DNA of 64,000 nucleotides from Chamaecyparis obtusa (Eukaryota; Streptophyta; Pinopsida; Cupressales; Cupressaceae): contig BSBK01005646.1 in NCBI GenBank assembly GCA_027943335.1, positions 374,501-438,500 of the forward strand, in the 5' to 3' direction. The translations under genes and the position numbers were made by a program. The notes below the pieces were generated by a model, which worked only from the letters and a program-made list of their open reading frames with translations, had not been told where the DNA came from and searched no databases. Position 1 is the first letter of the stretch, and the number at the start of each line of letters is the position of its first letter. Of the stretch, positions 1 through 10,946 are shown piece after piece.

Positions 1-2212
1 TGCTCCTTTGCCTAAGGGTAAAGATGGACATGAGATTACTAGGCCTATTGTTGCCACTGGTGAGAAGGGAAAGCAAAAGATGTTGGGACATCAAACAAGT
101 AGATCATTGACAATACCGGGGGTCCCACCACCCAATTCAAATAAGGACACAAAAATAGAAAGAAGAAGAAAATAAGATGAGGACCTTGCAAGAGAACTTG
201 AGAAGGCTGAAATTGAAGCCTCCATTATAGAAAAGAGAAGAAAGATCTAGTTCTTGAAGGCTTCATTAGCTAATGCTCTTGCTCCATCTGCTACTAAACT
301 AGGTATGCCATCTATGACTACTACTATTCCACTTAGTAATGCTACTAGTTCAATTCCTTCTTCATCTACTAGGATAGGTGTTGATCCTAGGTAGCAGTCA
401 AATGCACAATTAGATGGAAACATTAATGCTAATGTTGATCCTAGGGTTAACACTAGTTCAAGTTTTCAAAGAAGACCTATGCATCTAGAAGGCTATAGGA
501 AAATTAGTTTTGATGGAATTCCTGGCTATCTGAATGCTTTTCCAAATGATATTAGAGATAGCGTACCTAAGTTTGCTGGTAATAATGCTATTAGTTGTGA
601 GGAGCATCTTAGGTTATTTGTTGATATGCTTAATGATTATGAGGTAGAGCATGAGGATGTAGTCATGAAATTGTTTGTTCAATCTCTAATGGAGGATGCT
701 AGAGATTCGTTTAAGAGACTTCCTCACAAATGTATTGATACTTGGGATTCTTTTGAGAGATGTTTTAAAGAGCAGTATGGTGATAGGCCTAATGCTAATT
801 TCATGTTGAATGAATTCAATACCATAAGGAAAAATCAGAATGAGTCTGTAACTAAATTTAACATGAGATTTTAGAAGGGTATGAATAAGTTGTTCCAAGT
901 TATGCGGTTAGATGACAATGTTTGTCTAACTACATATTTAAATGCATTTGATGGAAAAATGGGATATTTGTTGAGGGAAAAAGAATCAAGAACTCTTAGG
1001 GATGCTTTTAGGATTTCTATCAATATTGAGAACAATATGAAAATATCAGGGAAGTTGGGTGGAAAGAGAGATGACCCTAAGTTGTTTGGAGATAAGAAAT
1101 ACAAAAAAGAAAATGATAAGAGTGTTGGAACTAGGAGGAAAGAAGAAGACAAATTGGATAATGTGCTCAATGCATTGAAGGATTTGAAGGCACTTGCAAA
1201 TAGGAACATCAGTGCTCCTACCAATGAAAGGCCTTAGTTCAACAACAATTTCAATAAGAAGAATAGATTATAGAACTACCACTACAACACCCAATGGAAG
1301 GATGGCAAGCCTATTGTCCCTACTGCAGGAGGAAAAAATGACAGAGGTGTCCCTAACTCTCTACAAAAATCTTCAATAAATGTCATGGAGGACATACCTT
1401 GGGGTGTTGCATGCCAGTCTCCTCATTCTATAGAGCATTGTGTGGTTGCACATTCTATGGCTGCAAATCAAGATTGTGGCAATGAGGAGATAGGTCAACA
1501 AGAAGATCAAGATGATGCTGGATGCAACATGGCTACTTCATATCTAGTATATGAAGATGATTCTAATTTTGATGAAGAGGCACATGTAAATGTGAAGAGA
1601 CACAATCAGGCCCTTTTTCATCAAGAGGTTTTTTTTGATAGTGAAGACATTGATAAGAAAACATGTAACATGAGCTCTTCTTCTGAGCCAGTAAATTTGA
1701 GAAGACCTTCTAGAGAAGAGATGGAGAGGATTACTATAGAAATGATTGCTCAAGTGCAAAATAGAGGCATGGTAACAAGGGACACAAATGGAAAAGCTGC
1801 AGGAATGTTTATAAAGAGTACCAACTCTGGAGAGTCTAATGAGAACAAATCAAAAGGTGATCACATGGTGAAATTCAAGAATGTAAAAGGTAAGAATTGT
1901 GAGCCTAAGGGAGTTGGAGTTGAGAGATTTTCCAATGAGATTGAGAAGCCAGTTAATACAATGGCTAAGGTTGAAAAAATGAGGATGGTCAATACACCTA
2001 ATGTATTAGATAAGCAAAAGGATATTAAGGCAGTTTAGATTGAGATTCCTTCTTCTGCTCCTTTTGATATGTTATCTGTATTGTCCTAAATTATAGTTAA
2101 GGTTCCATTGTCAGAATTCTTGAGGATCCATGAACACAAAGATAGAGCTATTGCATGGGTAGATAATGTTCATAACAATGATGTTGCATGCAATGGATCT
2201 TAGGATAAAGCT
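1..2212 (+). pseudogene. E1 gag region, capsid and nucleocapsid, multiple stops
   Basis: Gag forms the particle that packages the element RNA. The first 470 bases encode a charged coiled-coil-like stretch. The retrotransposon gag core lies at 479-1237 and includes the motifs VVMKLFVQSLMEDARD and FKEQYGD, which are closely repeated in E2 and E3. At 1400-1440 is a zinc-knuckle-like CQSPHSIEHC whose first cysteine has become glycine; E2 has the full form CVICQSPHSPEHC. In-frame stops are at 167-169 (TAA), 248, 392, 872, 1235, 1271, 2036 (all TAG), 2087 (TAA) and 2201 (TAG). Several fall where E2 or E3 has glutamine. The segment after 1385 is a poorly conserved acidic linker leading to the protease. 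Confidence 0.8.
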
Positions 2213-2674
2213 TTGAAAGGTGTTGTTTCTCAGGGAATTGTGTCTCAAATTCCTCCAATATATTTGGACAGTACTGTCAATGCCAGCCTTGAAAATATTG
2301 ATCCATTCTTTTTAAGTGTTCTTATGAATGGAATGAAACTAAGGAATTGTATGATTGATAGTGGTGCCTCTAATAATATCATGCCTTTCAAAATCATGGA
2401 GAAGTTGGGCCTTAATGTTGATACAGTTCAAGGTAGATGTTGTGCAATGGATCAGAGGGAGGTACCAGTTATTGGGACTATCAATGCAATGTCATATAGG
2501 CTGGCAGCATATCTAGAGAAAGAGTTAACAATAAGTGTTTTGGTGGTGGACATCCATCCTCATTATGGGATGCTACTATCTAGAAGGTGGAGTGTTGGCA
2601 TGGGTGGAAGTTTACAGTGTGATCTATCCTATGCCACTTTCAAGATTGATGATCAGTTTGTCAAGATTGAATGA
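2213..2674 (+). pseudogene. E1 aspartic protease domain
   Basis: This is the retropepsin-type protease that cuts the polyprotein. The catalytic D-S-G-A is at 2357-2368 within MIDSGASNNIMP. It is followed by a conserved block with the residues GRCCAMD and YGMLLSRRWS, both shared with E2 and E3. The ORF ends in TGA at 2672-2674, where the relatives read Arg (CGA), so this stop is probably a CpG transition. The protease itself looks whole. There is no ATG start because the domain is part of a single gag-pol frame. Confidence 0.85.
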
Positions 2675-2839
2675 GAGCGAAGAGTATGCCACATGATTGA
2701 GAGAAATATTGATAATGAAACTACATGTTTTTTGGATACTGATATTAATGCTTTTAGGGAATAGATCCCTGTACTTGAAAATGAACCTATTTCATCACCT
2801 ATCTCTATTGAGATAGGTGTTAATTCTCTGAAGGGTGAT

Positions 2840-3265
2840 TTGAGGGTAATGTACTTTGATGGTGCAAATTGCAAAGATGGTGCAGGAGAAGGTATTTTAC
2901 TTATTTCTCCTGATGGAAACACCTACAAATTTTCTTTCACATTGAATTTCTTTTGTACCAAACATATACTAGAATATGAGGTATTGTTGTTAGGATTGAG
3001 GTTGGCACAAAAACATGGTATTAAGTGTGTAAGTGTTGTTCGTGATTCTGAGTTGGTGGTGTCCCAAGTCAGGTTAGTATATGTTTCCAAGAACAAGAGG
3101 CTAAAAAAATATAGGAATGCAATTTGGGATTTGATTGCACATTTTGATGCCTTCAATATTGAATGGAAGGTTAGGAGTAACAATAAGATGGCTGACTTGT
3201 TAGCCAATATTGCAATCAATCCCAATGATATTACTTTTTCTCGTATCTCTAAAGTTGAAATTTAA
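2840..3265 (+). pseudogene. E1 RNase H domain placed before the RT (catalytic residues kept)
   Basis: This RNase H removes the RNA strand of the RNA-DNA hybrid. All four carboxylates of a type 1 RNase H are visible: D in YFDGA (2858), E in EYEV (2972-2980), D in RDSEL (3044) and D in KMADLLAN (3194). The domain lies between protease and RT, not after the RT as in ordinary Ty3/gypsy elements. E2 and E3 have the same domain in the same place with the same four residues. It resembles the extra archaeal/plant-type RNase H reported for the Tat lineage. It ends in TAA (3263-3265), where the relatives have Lys. I am sure of the fold and less sure of its origin. Confidence 0.8.
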
Positions 3266-3385
3266 GCTAGGCCTAGCATACTAGATAATATTGAGAATTG
3301 GCAAGTTTTTGATGATGATAATGATATCTTGAAGTTTATGAGTTGTGAAGATCAGTATCATGGTTAGGAATTTGATTGTTCAATT

Positions 3386-4500
3386 TTGGTTGAGTCAATA
3401 GAGGGAAGGGAGGTTGTCTTTGGTAGTGAGGTCATTCAGCTTAGAACTAACAAGGTTCCCAAGGGGCTTGTTTTTTTGGAGACTATCTTTGATAACCAGG
3501 ATAGAGTTCAAAAGAATATCAAAAGAGAAGATCATACTGATCTAGAGGAGATAAATCTTGGAACACATGAGGCACCTAAGAAAGTATACATTGGCAGAGA
3601 TATATCTCAAAAGGTAAAGAAATCTTTGATTAAATTATTGAGAAAATTCAGGCATGTTTTTGCATGGTCATATGATGACCTAAAGGTTTATATTGAAGGT
3701 TTGTTTCAGCATATTATTCCATTGAAGGAAGATGCCAAAACTTTCCGGCAAAAACAAAGGCCTATAAATCCTACTTTGGCACTGAAGATGCAAGAAGAGT
3801 TGATGAAGTTGAGAGATACTGGCATTATCAAGTCTATAAGGCACTCTTCTTGGGTGTCAAACCTTGTTCCTATGAGAAAGGAGAATGGTGACATCAGGCT
3901 TTGTCTGGACTTCAGGAATTTGAACATCAGCTCATTAAAGGATAACTATTGTCGGCCCAATATGGAAGCTATGTTGCAGAGGGTAACCGAATCAGAATTG
4001 ATGTCTATGATGGATGGTTTCTCTGGTTACAATCAAGTCATTTTTAAGGAATCAAAACAATTCAAGATAACTTTCACAATAACTTGGGGGACATATGTTT
4101 ATGTGAGAATGCCTTTTGGTCTCACAAATGCTGGTGCTACTTTTCAGAGGGCAATGGATGTTGCCTTTTTAGATTTTATAAATGATTTCCTTATTGTATA
4201 TCAAGATGATCTAACTACCTATTCCAAGAAGGAAGAAGACCATTGTACTCATTTAGAGAAAATATTTGTGAGGGCCTTGGAATTTGTCATTTCTTTAAAC
4301 CCAAGGAAATGTGCTTTTGGTGTCATTGAAGGTAAGTTGCTTGGCCACTTAGTTGGGAAGCAAGGAGTGAGAATTGACCTTGAGAGGGTAACAGCCATTG
4401 ATAAAATCCAAAGACCAAAGAATGTTAAAGGGATTCAGTCCTTCTTTGGTCAGGTCAATTTCTTAAGGAGGTTTGTGACAAATTTTGCAGAGGTTACTAG
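3386..4500 (+). pseudogene. E1 reverse transcriptase domain (YQDD)
   Basis: This is the RNA-dependent DNA polymerase of the element. Recognisable blocks in order are HSSWVSNLVPMRKENGDIRLC, LDFRNLN, a FSGYNQV block, [17 protein letters not shown], the active-site YQDD at 4199-4210, and the thumb segment HLEKIFVRALEF. YQDD replaces the YLDD usual in Ty3/gypsy elements and occurs in E1, E2 and E3 alike, so it is a family trait and not damage. No stop interrupts the RT itself; the nearest are at 3365 and 4736. The linker 3266-3690 before it carries a short conserved VFAWSYDDLK block. Confidence 0.88.
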
Positions 4501-5160
4501 ACCTCTTTATAAGATGTTGAAGAAAGGATTTGCAATCAATTGGGAGGGTGAGCTTGATGAGGCTTTCAAAAATATCAAGCAGGCTATCAAAGATGCACCA
4601 GTGCTTAAGGCACCTGATTATAATATCCTAATGCATATCTTTTCCTTTGCATCTTTTCACACTATTGCTGCAATTTTGTTACAAAAGAATAAGGATGGTT
4701 TTGAGCAGCCTATTGCATTTTTCAGTAAACCTTTGTAGGCTACTGAATTGAAGTATGATATAAATGAGAAAAAAACATATGCACTTGTGAAGGAAGTCAA
4801 GGCTTTTAGGTGTTACTTGATGGGGACAGTTGTGAATGCTTTTGTGCCAAGTGCAGCTATGAAGGATATTTTCTCATAGTAGGAGGTGTCTGGGAGAAGA
4901 TGCAGATGGATCAGTAGGATCCAAGAATTCACTGTTGATATCTAGATAACCAAGTTAATTAGAGGACAAGGATTGGAAAAACTGATGGCTCAATTGAATC
5001 TTGATGCTAATCAGGCAAATCATTCTAAAATTGATTATACATGTGATATGGATGATTGTGTTTGGTATCAAGATATTATTTATTACTTGAGAAATATGAA
5101 ATGTCTAGATAACATGAATGATAATCAGAAAAGGACATTAAAATTATAAGCCATCAAGTA
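4501..5160 (+). pseudogene. E1 degenerate RNase H (connection-like) after the RT
   Basis: The position and flanking blocks are those of the Ty3/gypsy RNase H (FQ.I..AI..AP.L, then LLQKNKDGFEQPIAFFSKPL). The catalytic residues are gone. The first Asp position reads Phe (IFSFAS, codon 4646-4648). The Glu position reads Lys (NEKKTYALV). The TDH motif reads VPS. E2 and E3 lack the same residues, so the loss predates these copies. The domain probably became a structural tether, as the connection domain did in retroviruses. Premature stops are at 4736, 4877, 4880, 4943 (TAG) and 5147 (TAA). Confidence 0.75.
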
Positions 5161-5167
5161 TGTAATT

Positions 5168-6319
5168 GTGAAATGCAAATTGTATAGAAAAAATTTAGAT
5201 TGCATACTTTTGAAATGTGTGGATGAAGATCAAGCTAACAAGTTGTTGAAAGAAATGCATGAGGGAGTTTGTGGTGGACATTATATGGGTAAAAAAATTT
5301 CTCATAAATTCTTGAGAGTAGGATTCTGGTGGCCCACAATCTTCAAGGATGCAGAACAGTTGGTAAGGAGGTGTCATGCTTGTCAAAGGTTCTCTGGTAA
5401 GCTCAAATTTTCAGGTAATGTGCCATTAAAACCATTAGAATTTTAGGCTCCTTTCCAACAATGGGGAATTGATTTCATAGGGGAGATACCAAACAAGTCT
5501 AGTGGAGGACACTCATGGATTTTAGTTTCCATTGATTACTTTACAAAGTGGGTAGAAGCTATACCTACAAGAAATGCAACTAGCAAGGTGGTAATTGATT
5601 TTCTGATGAATAATATTGTTACAAGGTTTGGTTTCCCTGAGAGGATAGTTAGTGATAATGTAATGTGCTTTAGGTCTATTGAATATAAGGACTTTTGCAA
5701 AGGTTTAGGAATTCAGATTTCTAATTCCTCACCTTATCATCCACAAGGAAATGGACAGGCAAAATCTACTAATAAGAGTTTGATACAAATCCTAAAGAGA
5801 ATTCTTGAAAAGAATAAGAGGGCATGGAACTGAAAGCTATCATTAGATGTATGGGCTGATAGGATAACTGTGAAGAGGGCAATTGGTTGTGCACCATTTT
5901 ACCTAGTATATGGAATACATGCAAGAATGCCTTAGAATAATTTATTGGAAATGTACAAGTTTGTTCAGTTATATGATGATGACATAGATAATGAGATGCA
6001 GTTAAGAATTGAGGACCTCATTAGGTTGGATGATACTAGAAGAGAATCAGTTGCAAGGAATGCTAGATTGCAGTTGCAGGTTAAAAATTTATATGACAAG
6101 AAGACTGTTGAAAGGAAGTTTGAGCCTGGTGATTTGGTATTAATTTGGAATGCCAGGTTGGAGGATAAAGGAAAACATGGTAAATTTGATCCAATTTGGC
6201 TAGGGCCATATTTAATTGATGAAAAATGGGGCCAAGATTCATACATTGTCAAGGAATTAAATGGTGATGTTTAGGAATTGTCGGTTAATGGACAATTCTT
6301 GAAGAAATACTTCAATTAA
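5168..6319 (+). pseudogene. E1 integrase: HHCC zinc domain, DDE core, C-terminal domain
   Basis: Integrase inserts the cDNA into the chromosome. The HHCC domain lies at 5250-5400 (HEGVCGGHY ... RRCHACQRF). The catalytic core starts at WGIDFIGEIP (about 5461), with the second Asp in VSDNVMCF. The third catalytic position is K in GNGQAKSTNK (about 5750-5780), where E2 has Glu. The core was therefore inactive before or apart from the stops at 5444 (TAG), 5831 (TGA), 5933 and 6272 (TAG). The C-terminal part (WLGPYLIDEKWG) ends at the genuine TAA 6317-6319. No chromodomain follows. Confidence 0.85.
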
Positions 6320-6533
6320 AGTATTCTATTTTCCATGAATAGTAGGTAGGTTTGTACATTTTGTAAATTTTGTAAATAAGTTGCTTGCCCCTGTCCTATT
6401 TTGTCCTGTTCCTAGAGTTTTTCCCTATGGCTCTTAGTTGTTTGAAATTTTGTCCAGTAGGTGGTCTGCTATAACTAGTGATTCTAGATTCTTATTATGC
6501 CTACAAGAGCCACACTTCACCAGACAGAGCCAC
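6320..6533 (+). other. E1 3' untranslated region and polypurine-tract zone
   Basis: This non-coding stretch lies between the gag-pol stop and the LTR. It contains T-rich runs (TTTTGTAAATTTTGTAAATA) and ends in CAGACAGAGCCAC directly before the LTR TG. The AGAGCCAC ending is shared with E2 and E4. The tract is less purine-pure than typical plant polypurine tracts. Confidence 0.55.
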
Positions 6534-9287
6534 TGTTAGCACGTGAAATTTTTTTTATGGCTTCATTGTCTTCCCCTGGTTTCTGTATCATTTTTCATGT
6601 CCCTAGCTTTCAAACCCTTAGCAGAATATTCAAAAAACTAGCTGTTATATTCAAAACCCTTTGTTTTAACCCTGGCCTTGTTATAATTTCATGTTACTTT
6701 ATCGAGTCACTTAAAGTTCTAATTTTCATGTGCGCTTTTCTTTCTTAGCTTGTCACCTATTCACGTGTTTCTTGGCGGTCACCTTTAAACTTTCTGTGAA
6801 TTGGCAATTACTAGTTTGTCACGTATTCACGTGGTTTCCTGGGCCCAATTTTCTGACAACATCTAGATCTAACAGTGGGTGCTTATTCTTATGCGATGTG
6901 TTAGAGCTATGCACTTTTATGCTAGCTGTTGATCTTTCCTGATGGCGTTGCCTTTCTTTTCAAGTGGGTTCACATGCCAGGTGTGCTTAGTCAACATTTT
7001 CTTATTGGTCCAGGTGTGCTGAGATGGATGATGTTAGTGGGGCTAGATTTTCCAAGGTTCAGAGGTTCTGACAATGGCAGAGCATCAATGGACAGCGTAT
7101 GATCTTATGGGTTTTGTCAAAGGCTTAAGATCTTGCATTGGCCGTTGATCTTCTTGGTGAGGGCCCGATAGATTTCTCTGTCTTTTTGGTGGTTCCAACA
7201 AATGTTTTCTTGGTTCGCTAGTTTGCATGATGATTTGGCAGAGGCTCTTTAGACTTAGTGATTTGGCATATAGTGTTCGTGGAATTGCTAACTTTTCTAG
7301 TGGTGCCCTCAAAATTCTTGTGAATGGGCAAGGGTCCCTTTGGTCGCGTGTTTGCCAAATAGATAGAAGGTTAAAAGGTTTGCCGGGAAAGTGGGACCGT
7401 CTGATGATTCATTGCTAAGGTGTCAATTTTTTACTAGCTGAGCTTTATGGTGACATGGATCTGTTAGCGGGACCTACAGAGAAGGATTTTCAATCAACAG
7501 TCAGTGCATGATCTTAAGGAATATTCCTACCCTATGAGATCATGCGCCATCCGTTGATCTCACATCTTACTTTGGAACTATTGGTGGGACTTGTGTCAGT
7601 GGTGACTGGATGAAGATAGAAAATGATATAATGACATGTGGTAGTTTGCAGGCAGGCCTGGTAGGGTCTGGTGGTCTTGATAGAGTTTTTAGCAACTGAA
7701 ATTTTTTAAAAGGTTTCGCTTGTTTGCAAGAAGAAATGACAGTTCTCTAAATGTTTTAGCAGTTCGGCAAACAAGCATTCGCGTAATCGCTAAACTTTCT
7801 GGCGGTATTATAAAGTGTTTTGCGAACTGGCTGAAACCTTTGGTCGCCAGTTCGCTAGATGTAGCTGGGATGAGTTAAGTCCCTTTGGTCACCAATTCAT
7901 AGGGTTAAGACATGAGTTAGGTTTTCTTTCCGTGAATGAGAAAAAGCATTGTCGCGTAGTCACTAAATGTAAACTAGGATTCCTTGTAAGGTTAAATCAT
8001 AAAAGACTGCGAAAGGGAATGATCAGACAGTTGCGATATAAAGTTGGCTCAGATTCAAACATGGACCATCGATTCACTGCAGGCTCCATAAGGGTGACCA
8101 TTGTTATTCAAATTCAATTTTTATGAGGGTTTCCCAATGACAGAAAGGACCAAAATTGAATGTTTTCACGGCCAGATTTGATTTTTTTGGTGGTGCTTGC
8201 TATTGCACTATGGTCCAAGGTGTTCTTTGATCATTTGTAGGGTTTTTACTATGTGGTTTTGTGCTCGAGGCATGTTGCAGGTGGCTGAAAGGGTTGACAT
8301 TTTGAGCATTTATGTGGTTCTCAGTACCTTCATAGATAATTTATCATGATTAAGGATCATTCTAGGATTTTCTTTCTCCTAGTTGCCTGGGTTTCCACCC
8401 CTGTAATAACTTTGTGACTGTTTCCAGTTGGTTAGGTGGTTGAAACCCTAACCCTAATTCATCCATAGCTTGATGCATCCTCTTTGAGGATCCCAAGGTG
8501 ACTAGGGGGTATATGTTGTAGGATTTTTTATTTTGTAAGGGTTCCAAAACATTTTTCTTTTGGTCCCTGGTTGTTGATGGTTTTATACTAAAAGAGGAGT
8601 TGGATTTTGGGTCTTTTTTCTATCTTTGTATTACTTTGATTGTATATTGATCCTGAATATGTTAACGAAAATACTATTGAGTTCCAATCTTGCATCTGTG
8701 TATGTCTTCTTGTTTCAGTTCTGAGCTCATATATGTTAGTGTCACAAACTGTATTAACATATGGTAAACAAAGAGTATTGTGAAGTCATCTCTGAGTTCC
8801 TAACAAAGTTAGGATTAAAGTCTTTTGGGTGAGTTCAGTGAGTTTACAACCAAATAAAAATCTGATGTCCATGTGTTTGAGGGAGAGGGGTAATAGGCAA
8901 AGCACTTATTCTAGATTCAATTGTATTTGAGTTAAGGTCTTCAGCTGATGTATGTAATTGGGTGACTCTTTGCCCTAGGTTAAGGCACTGGTCCATCCTC
9001 TGGAGGCATTTCATTGTCATCAACCACACACACATTCAAATGATAAAATCTTAAAGCAGTCAATAAAGAGTATATAGTTGTATATCATTTAGTGATTCCT
9101 TTCAAGAAGTGAATCAAGGGTACACCCGCATGAGCATTGAGGATCAAAGTGTAGGAGGATCTCTTTTGATCCTAGTTAATTGTCCCTCTTTCTTGTAGAC
9201 TTTGGAATGGTGATAGAGTCAAAGTGTTATTTAAGTTATCCATCAAATTATAAATCTACAAGTGAAGATCAAAGGGAACTCCCAACA
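6534..9287 (+). repeat. E1 3' LTR (about 2.75 kb)
   Basis: The LTR begins TGTTAGCACG after the AGAGCCAC tract. It most likely ends at CCCAACA (9281-9287), matching the CCAACA ends of the E2, E4 and E5 LTRs. The U3 has modules rich in tCGCtAAaT/CGCCAG-type words and two GCATGATC hairpins (7087-7137 and 7504-7548). A telobox-to-TATA core promoter is at 8438-8520. The right boundary is inferred because the 5' LTR is not in the window. Confidence 0.6.
8438..8520 (+). promoter_or_regulatory. E1 LTR core promoter module (telobox to TATA)
   Basis: AAACCCTAACCCTAA (two plant telobox units) is followed by a short AGCTTGATGCATCC block and TTTGAGGATCCCAAGG. A GGGGTATATG TATA-like box comes next. The same order of blocks occurs in the LTRs of E4 (46973-47048), E5 (reverse, 62160-62250) and E3 (53037-53125), so it is a conserved core promoter and not a chance telomere-like run. 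Confidence 0.5.
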
Positions 9288-9417
9288 TTATCCATGGTGT
9301 CTTTAAATTATCCTAGAAGAATATAAAAGTATCTTATCTACTTTCAGCCTATATGAAATTAATCATACTCATAGAGAAGGAAATAATTATGAAAAGTTTA
9401 TGGCTAATCTTTGTTGG
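9288..9417. other. Flanking DNA between E1 and the copia element
   Basis: This is AT-rich sequence with no recognisable feature. It ends in GTTGG, which recurs at 12600-12604 and is the likely target duplication of the copia element. Confidence 0.4.
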
Positions 9418-9570
9418 CATAATAGAATTGATGTGTGTAAGTGTCTATCAGTTACAATACAATTTGTATCAGTTATAATTATATAGTTACCAAAATGCAT
9501 AAATCTCCGGTATAAATTTATGAAAATTTAATAAATAATATATCAAATGTTTTATCCTCTAACTCCCTCA
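9418..9570 (+). repeat. Copia element 5' LTR
   Basis: It matches the 12445-12597 copy over its whole length (ATTGATGTGTGTAA, CAAATGTTT, CCTCTAACTC blocks). It begins CATAATAG where the right copy has TGTAATAG, so the terminal TG has mutated. The Met-tRNA primer-binding site follows at once. Confidence 0.7.
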
Positions 9571-10583
9571 TGTGGTATTAGAGCAGGTAGAAAATGTAGA
9601 GGCAATGAGTTGTGAAACAAGACCAAAGATATCAAGTAATGGAAAATTTTACATGTTGGTAGATGTTGATATGGATATGCAGTCACCTTGAAGATGTTGA
9701 CGATGATGACTCATGTCTAAGATGTAGAGGTCATGATGACTATACACTGAGAAATAAGGAAAGAGAGCATGTTTTTGTTGCAGTGGTTTCCATGTTTTGA
9801 AAACTATAAATAAGCATGGATTGTAGAGGTATTTTATTTTTAAGATGCCTCCCATTTCTAATATCATTGTGGCATGTTTGTAGAGAATGTAGATTTTGTT
9901 AGAGATTTTTTGAATCTACATATTTGTCTATTGAATGATTTTTCATTAAGGGAAATGTGCAAGGAATTGCTTAGAATTGATCATGTTCCTTTTCCATTTT
10001 GAGGTTATCTAAACAACAAATAATCAACACATTATAACAGACCTAGTTCATTCAAGAGTTTGATACAAAATTCAATATATTCGATATAGAGAAAATAGAG
10101 AGGCAAAAATACCCATGGTATGAACATCAGTGGTAACATTAGAAGTAAAAATGGTGTCCATACTTTTAGATCGATACACACACAGACAACTGACGAGGGT
10201 ATGAGGAAGTGATAGATAGAGTATACATGTGAAGGGCCATTAGCAAGTGTCATCAATATAAAAAGACATGGAATAACATGCATGAAATTTTAAGAAAGGT
10301 ATGCATAGATCCAATATTGAAATTCAAAGAAAATTCTGTTGTTTGGAGGTCAATGTCAAAATTGAAATCTACATTGTTTTGTCTATAATAGGGACAATGA
10401 TAATGCATATTTGTATTAAAATTGTTGATCTGGATTGTATTGTTTGAGATGGAGATTCCATTTAAAAAACATTCCAATTTCAATTTTCATACATGGAGAA
10501 TAAAAATACAAATGCAATTGATGAATAAAAACCTATGGGGCATAGTAAATTGAGAAGAAAAACTACCCATAGATGCAAATAAA
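9571..10583 (+). other. Copia element leader and decayed interior
   Basis: This contains the primer-binding site at 9573-9584 and about 1 kb of AT-rich sequence without a convincing ORF. Short ORFs on the minus strand at 9649-9867 and 10032-10483 show no family motif. Confidence 0.4.
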
Positions 10584-10946
10584 TTGTTAGAGTGGAATAA
10601 TAGGGATGATAAAGCCAAGCCTATTATTGTTCTTGCTCTTGCAAATTCTAAACTTCACCACACAGATCTAGATAATGCTTTTGTTGACATTTGGGATAAT
10701 CTAAAAAAGTTTTTTGGAGAAAAAGCTGTCAATGCAAAGTTTTCTCAAAAAATTCAATTGTTTAGATTGAAAATGGAAAATGGGATCACAATGTCAAATC
10801 ATAAGAGTAATGTAAGGTCTCTCATTAGAAAAATTGGAGAGGTTAAGGCTCCTATTGATGATGATGATGCTAAGGCCATCCTGTTAAATAGCTTATCTTC
10901 CAAATATAGTAATGATGTGTTTACACTAAGTCAACTCACTTTCTAG
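10584..10946 (+). pseudogene. Copia gag fragment, copy 1
   Basis: This is a UBN2/Retrotran_gag type capsid segment. It contains the copia gag pattern of a WDNLKKFF block, the KIQLFRLKMENG stretch, a IRKIGEV segment, and AILLNSLSSKYSN (compare the usual LL.SLP.sy). The ORF stops in TAG after TLSQLTF. The same frame continues into a lysine-rich tail and a broken zinc knuckle (about 11085-11125, YYKKKGQTTCVC). The N-terminal gag is missing. Confidence 0.7.

Larger units (their letters stand above)
1..9287 (+). mobile_element. E1: Tat-like Ty3/gypsy LTR retrotransposon, 5' end outside window
   Basis: The element enters from the left edge with its gag already under way and ends in a 3' LTR. Domain order is gag, protease, RNase H, reverse transcriptase, degenerate RNase H, integrase, then a 214 bp 3' UTR and the LTR. 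From base 2 to the terminal TAA at 6317-6319 one reading frame is kept with no frameshift. It is broken by about 22 premature stops, 16 of them TAG. It is therefore a dead copy that decayed by point mutation. Its 5' LTR and PBS lie to the left of the window. The Tat-like assignment rests on the double RNase H, the PBS type seen in its relatives E2-E4, and the long LTR. Confidence 0.85.

Noticed and set aside
8440..8455. AACCCTAACCCTA read as telomeric or interstitial telomere DNA
   Set aside because: Only two units, and the same block recurs at a fixed place in other LTR promoters.
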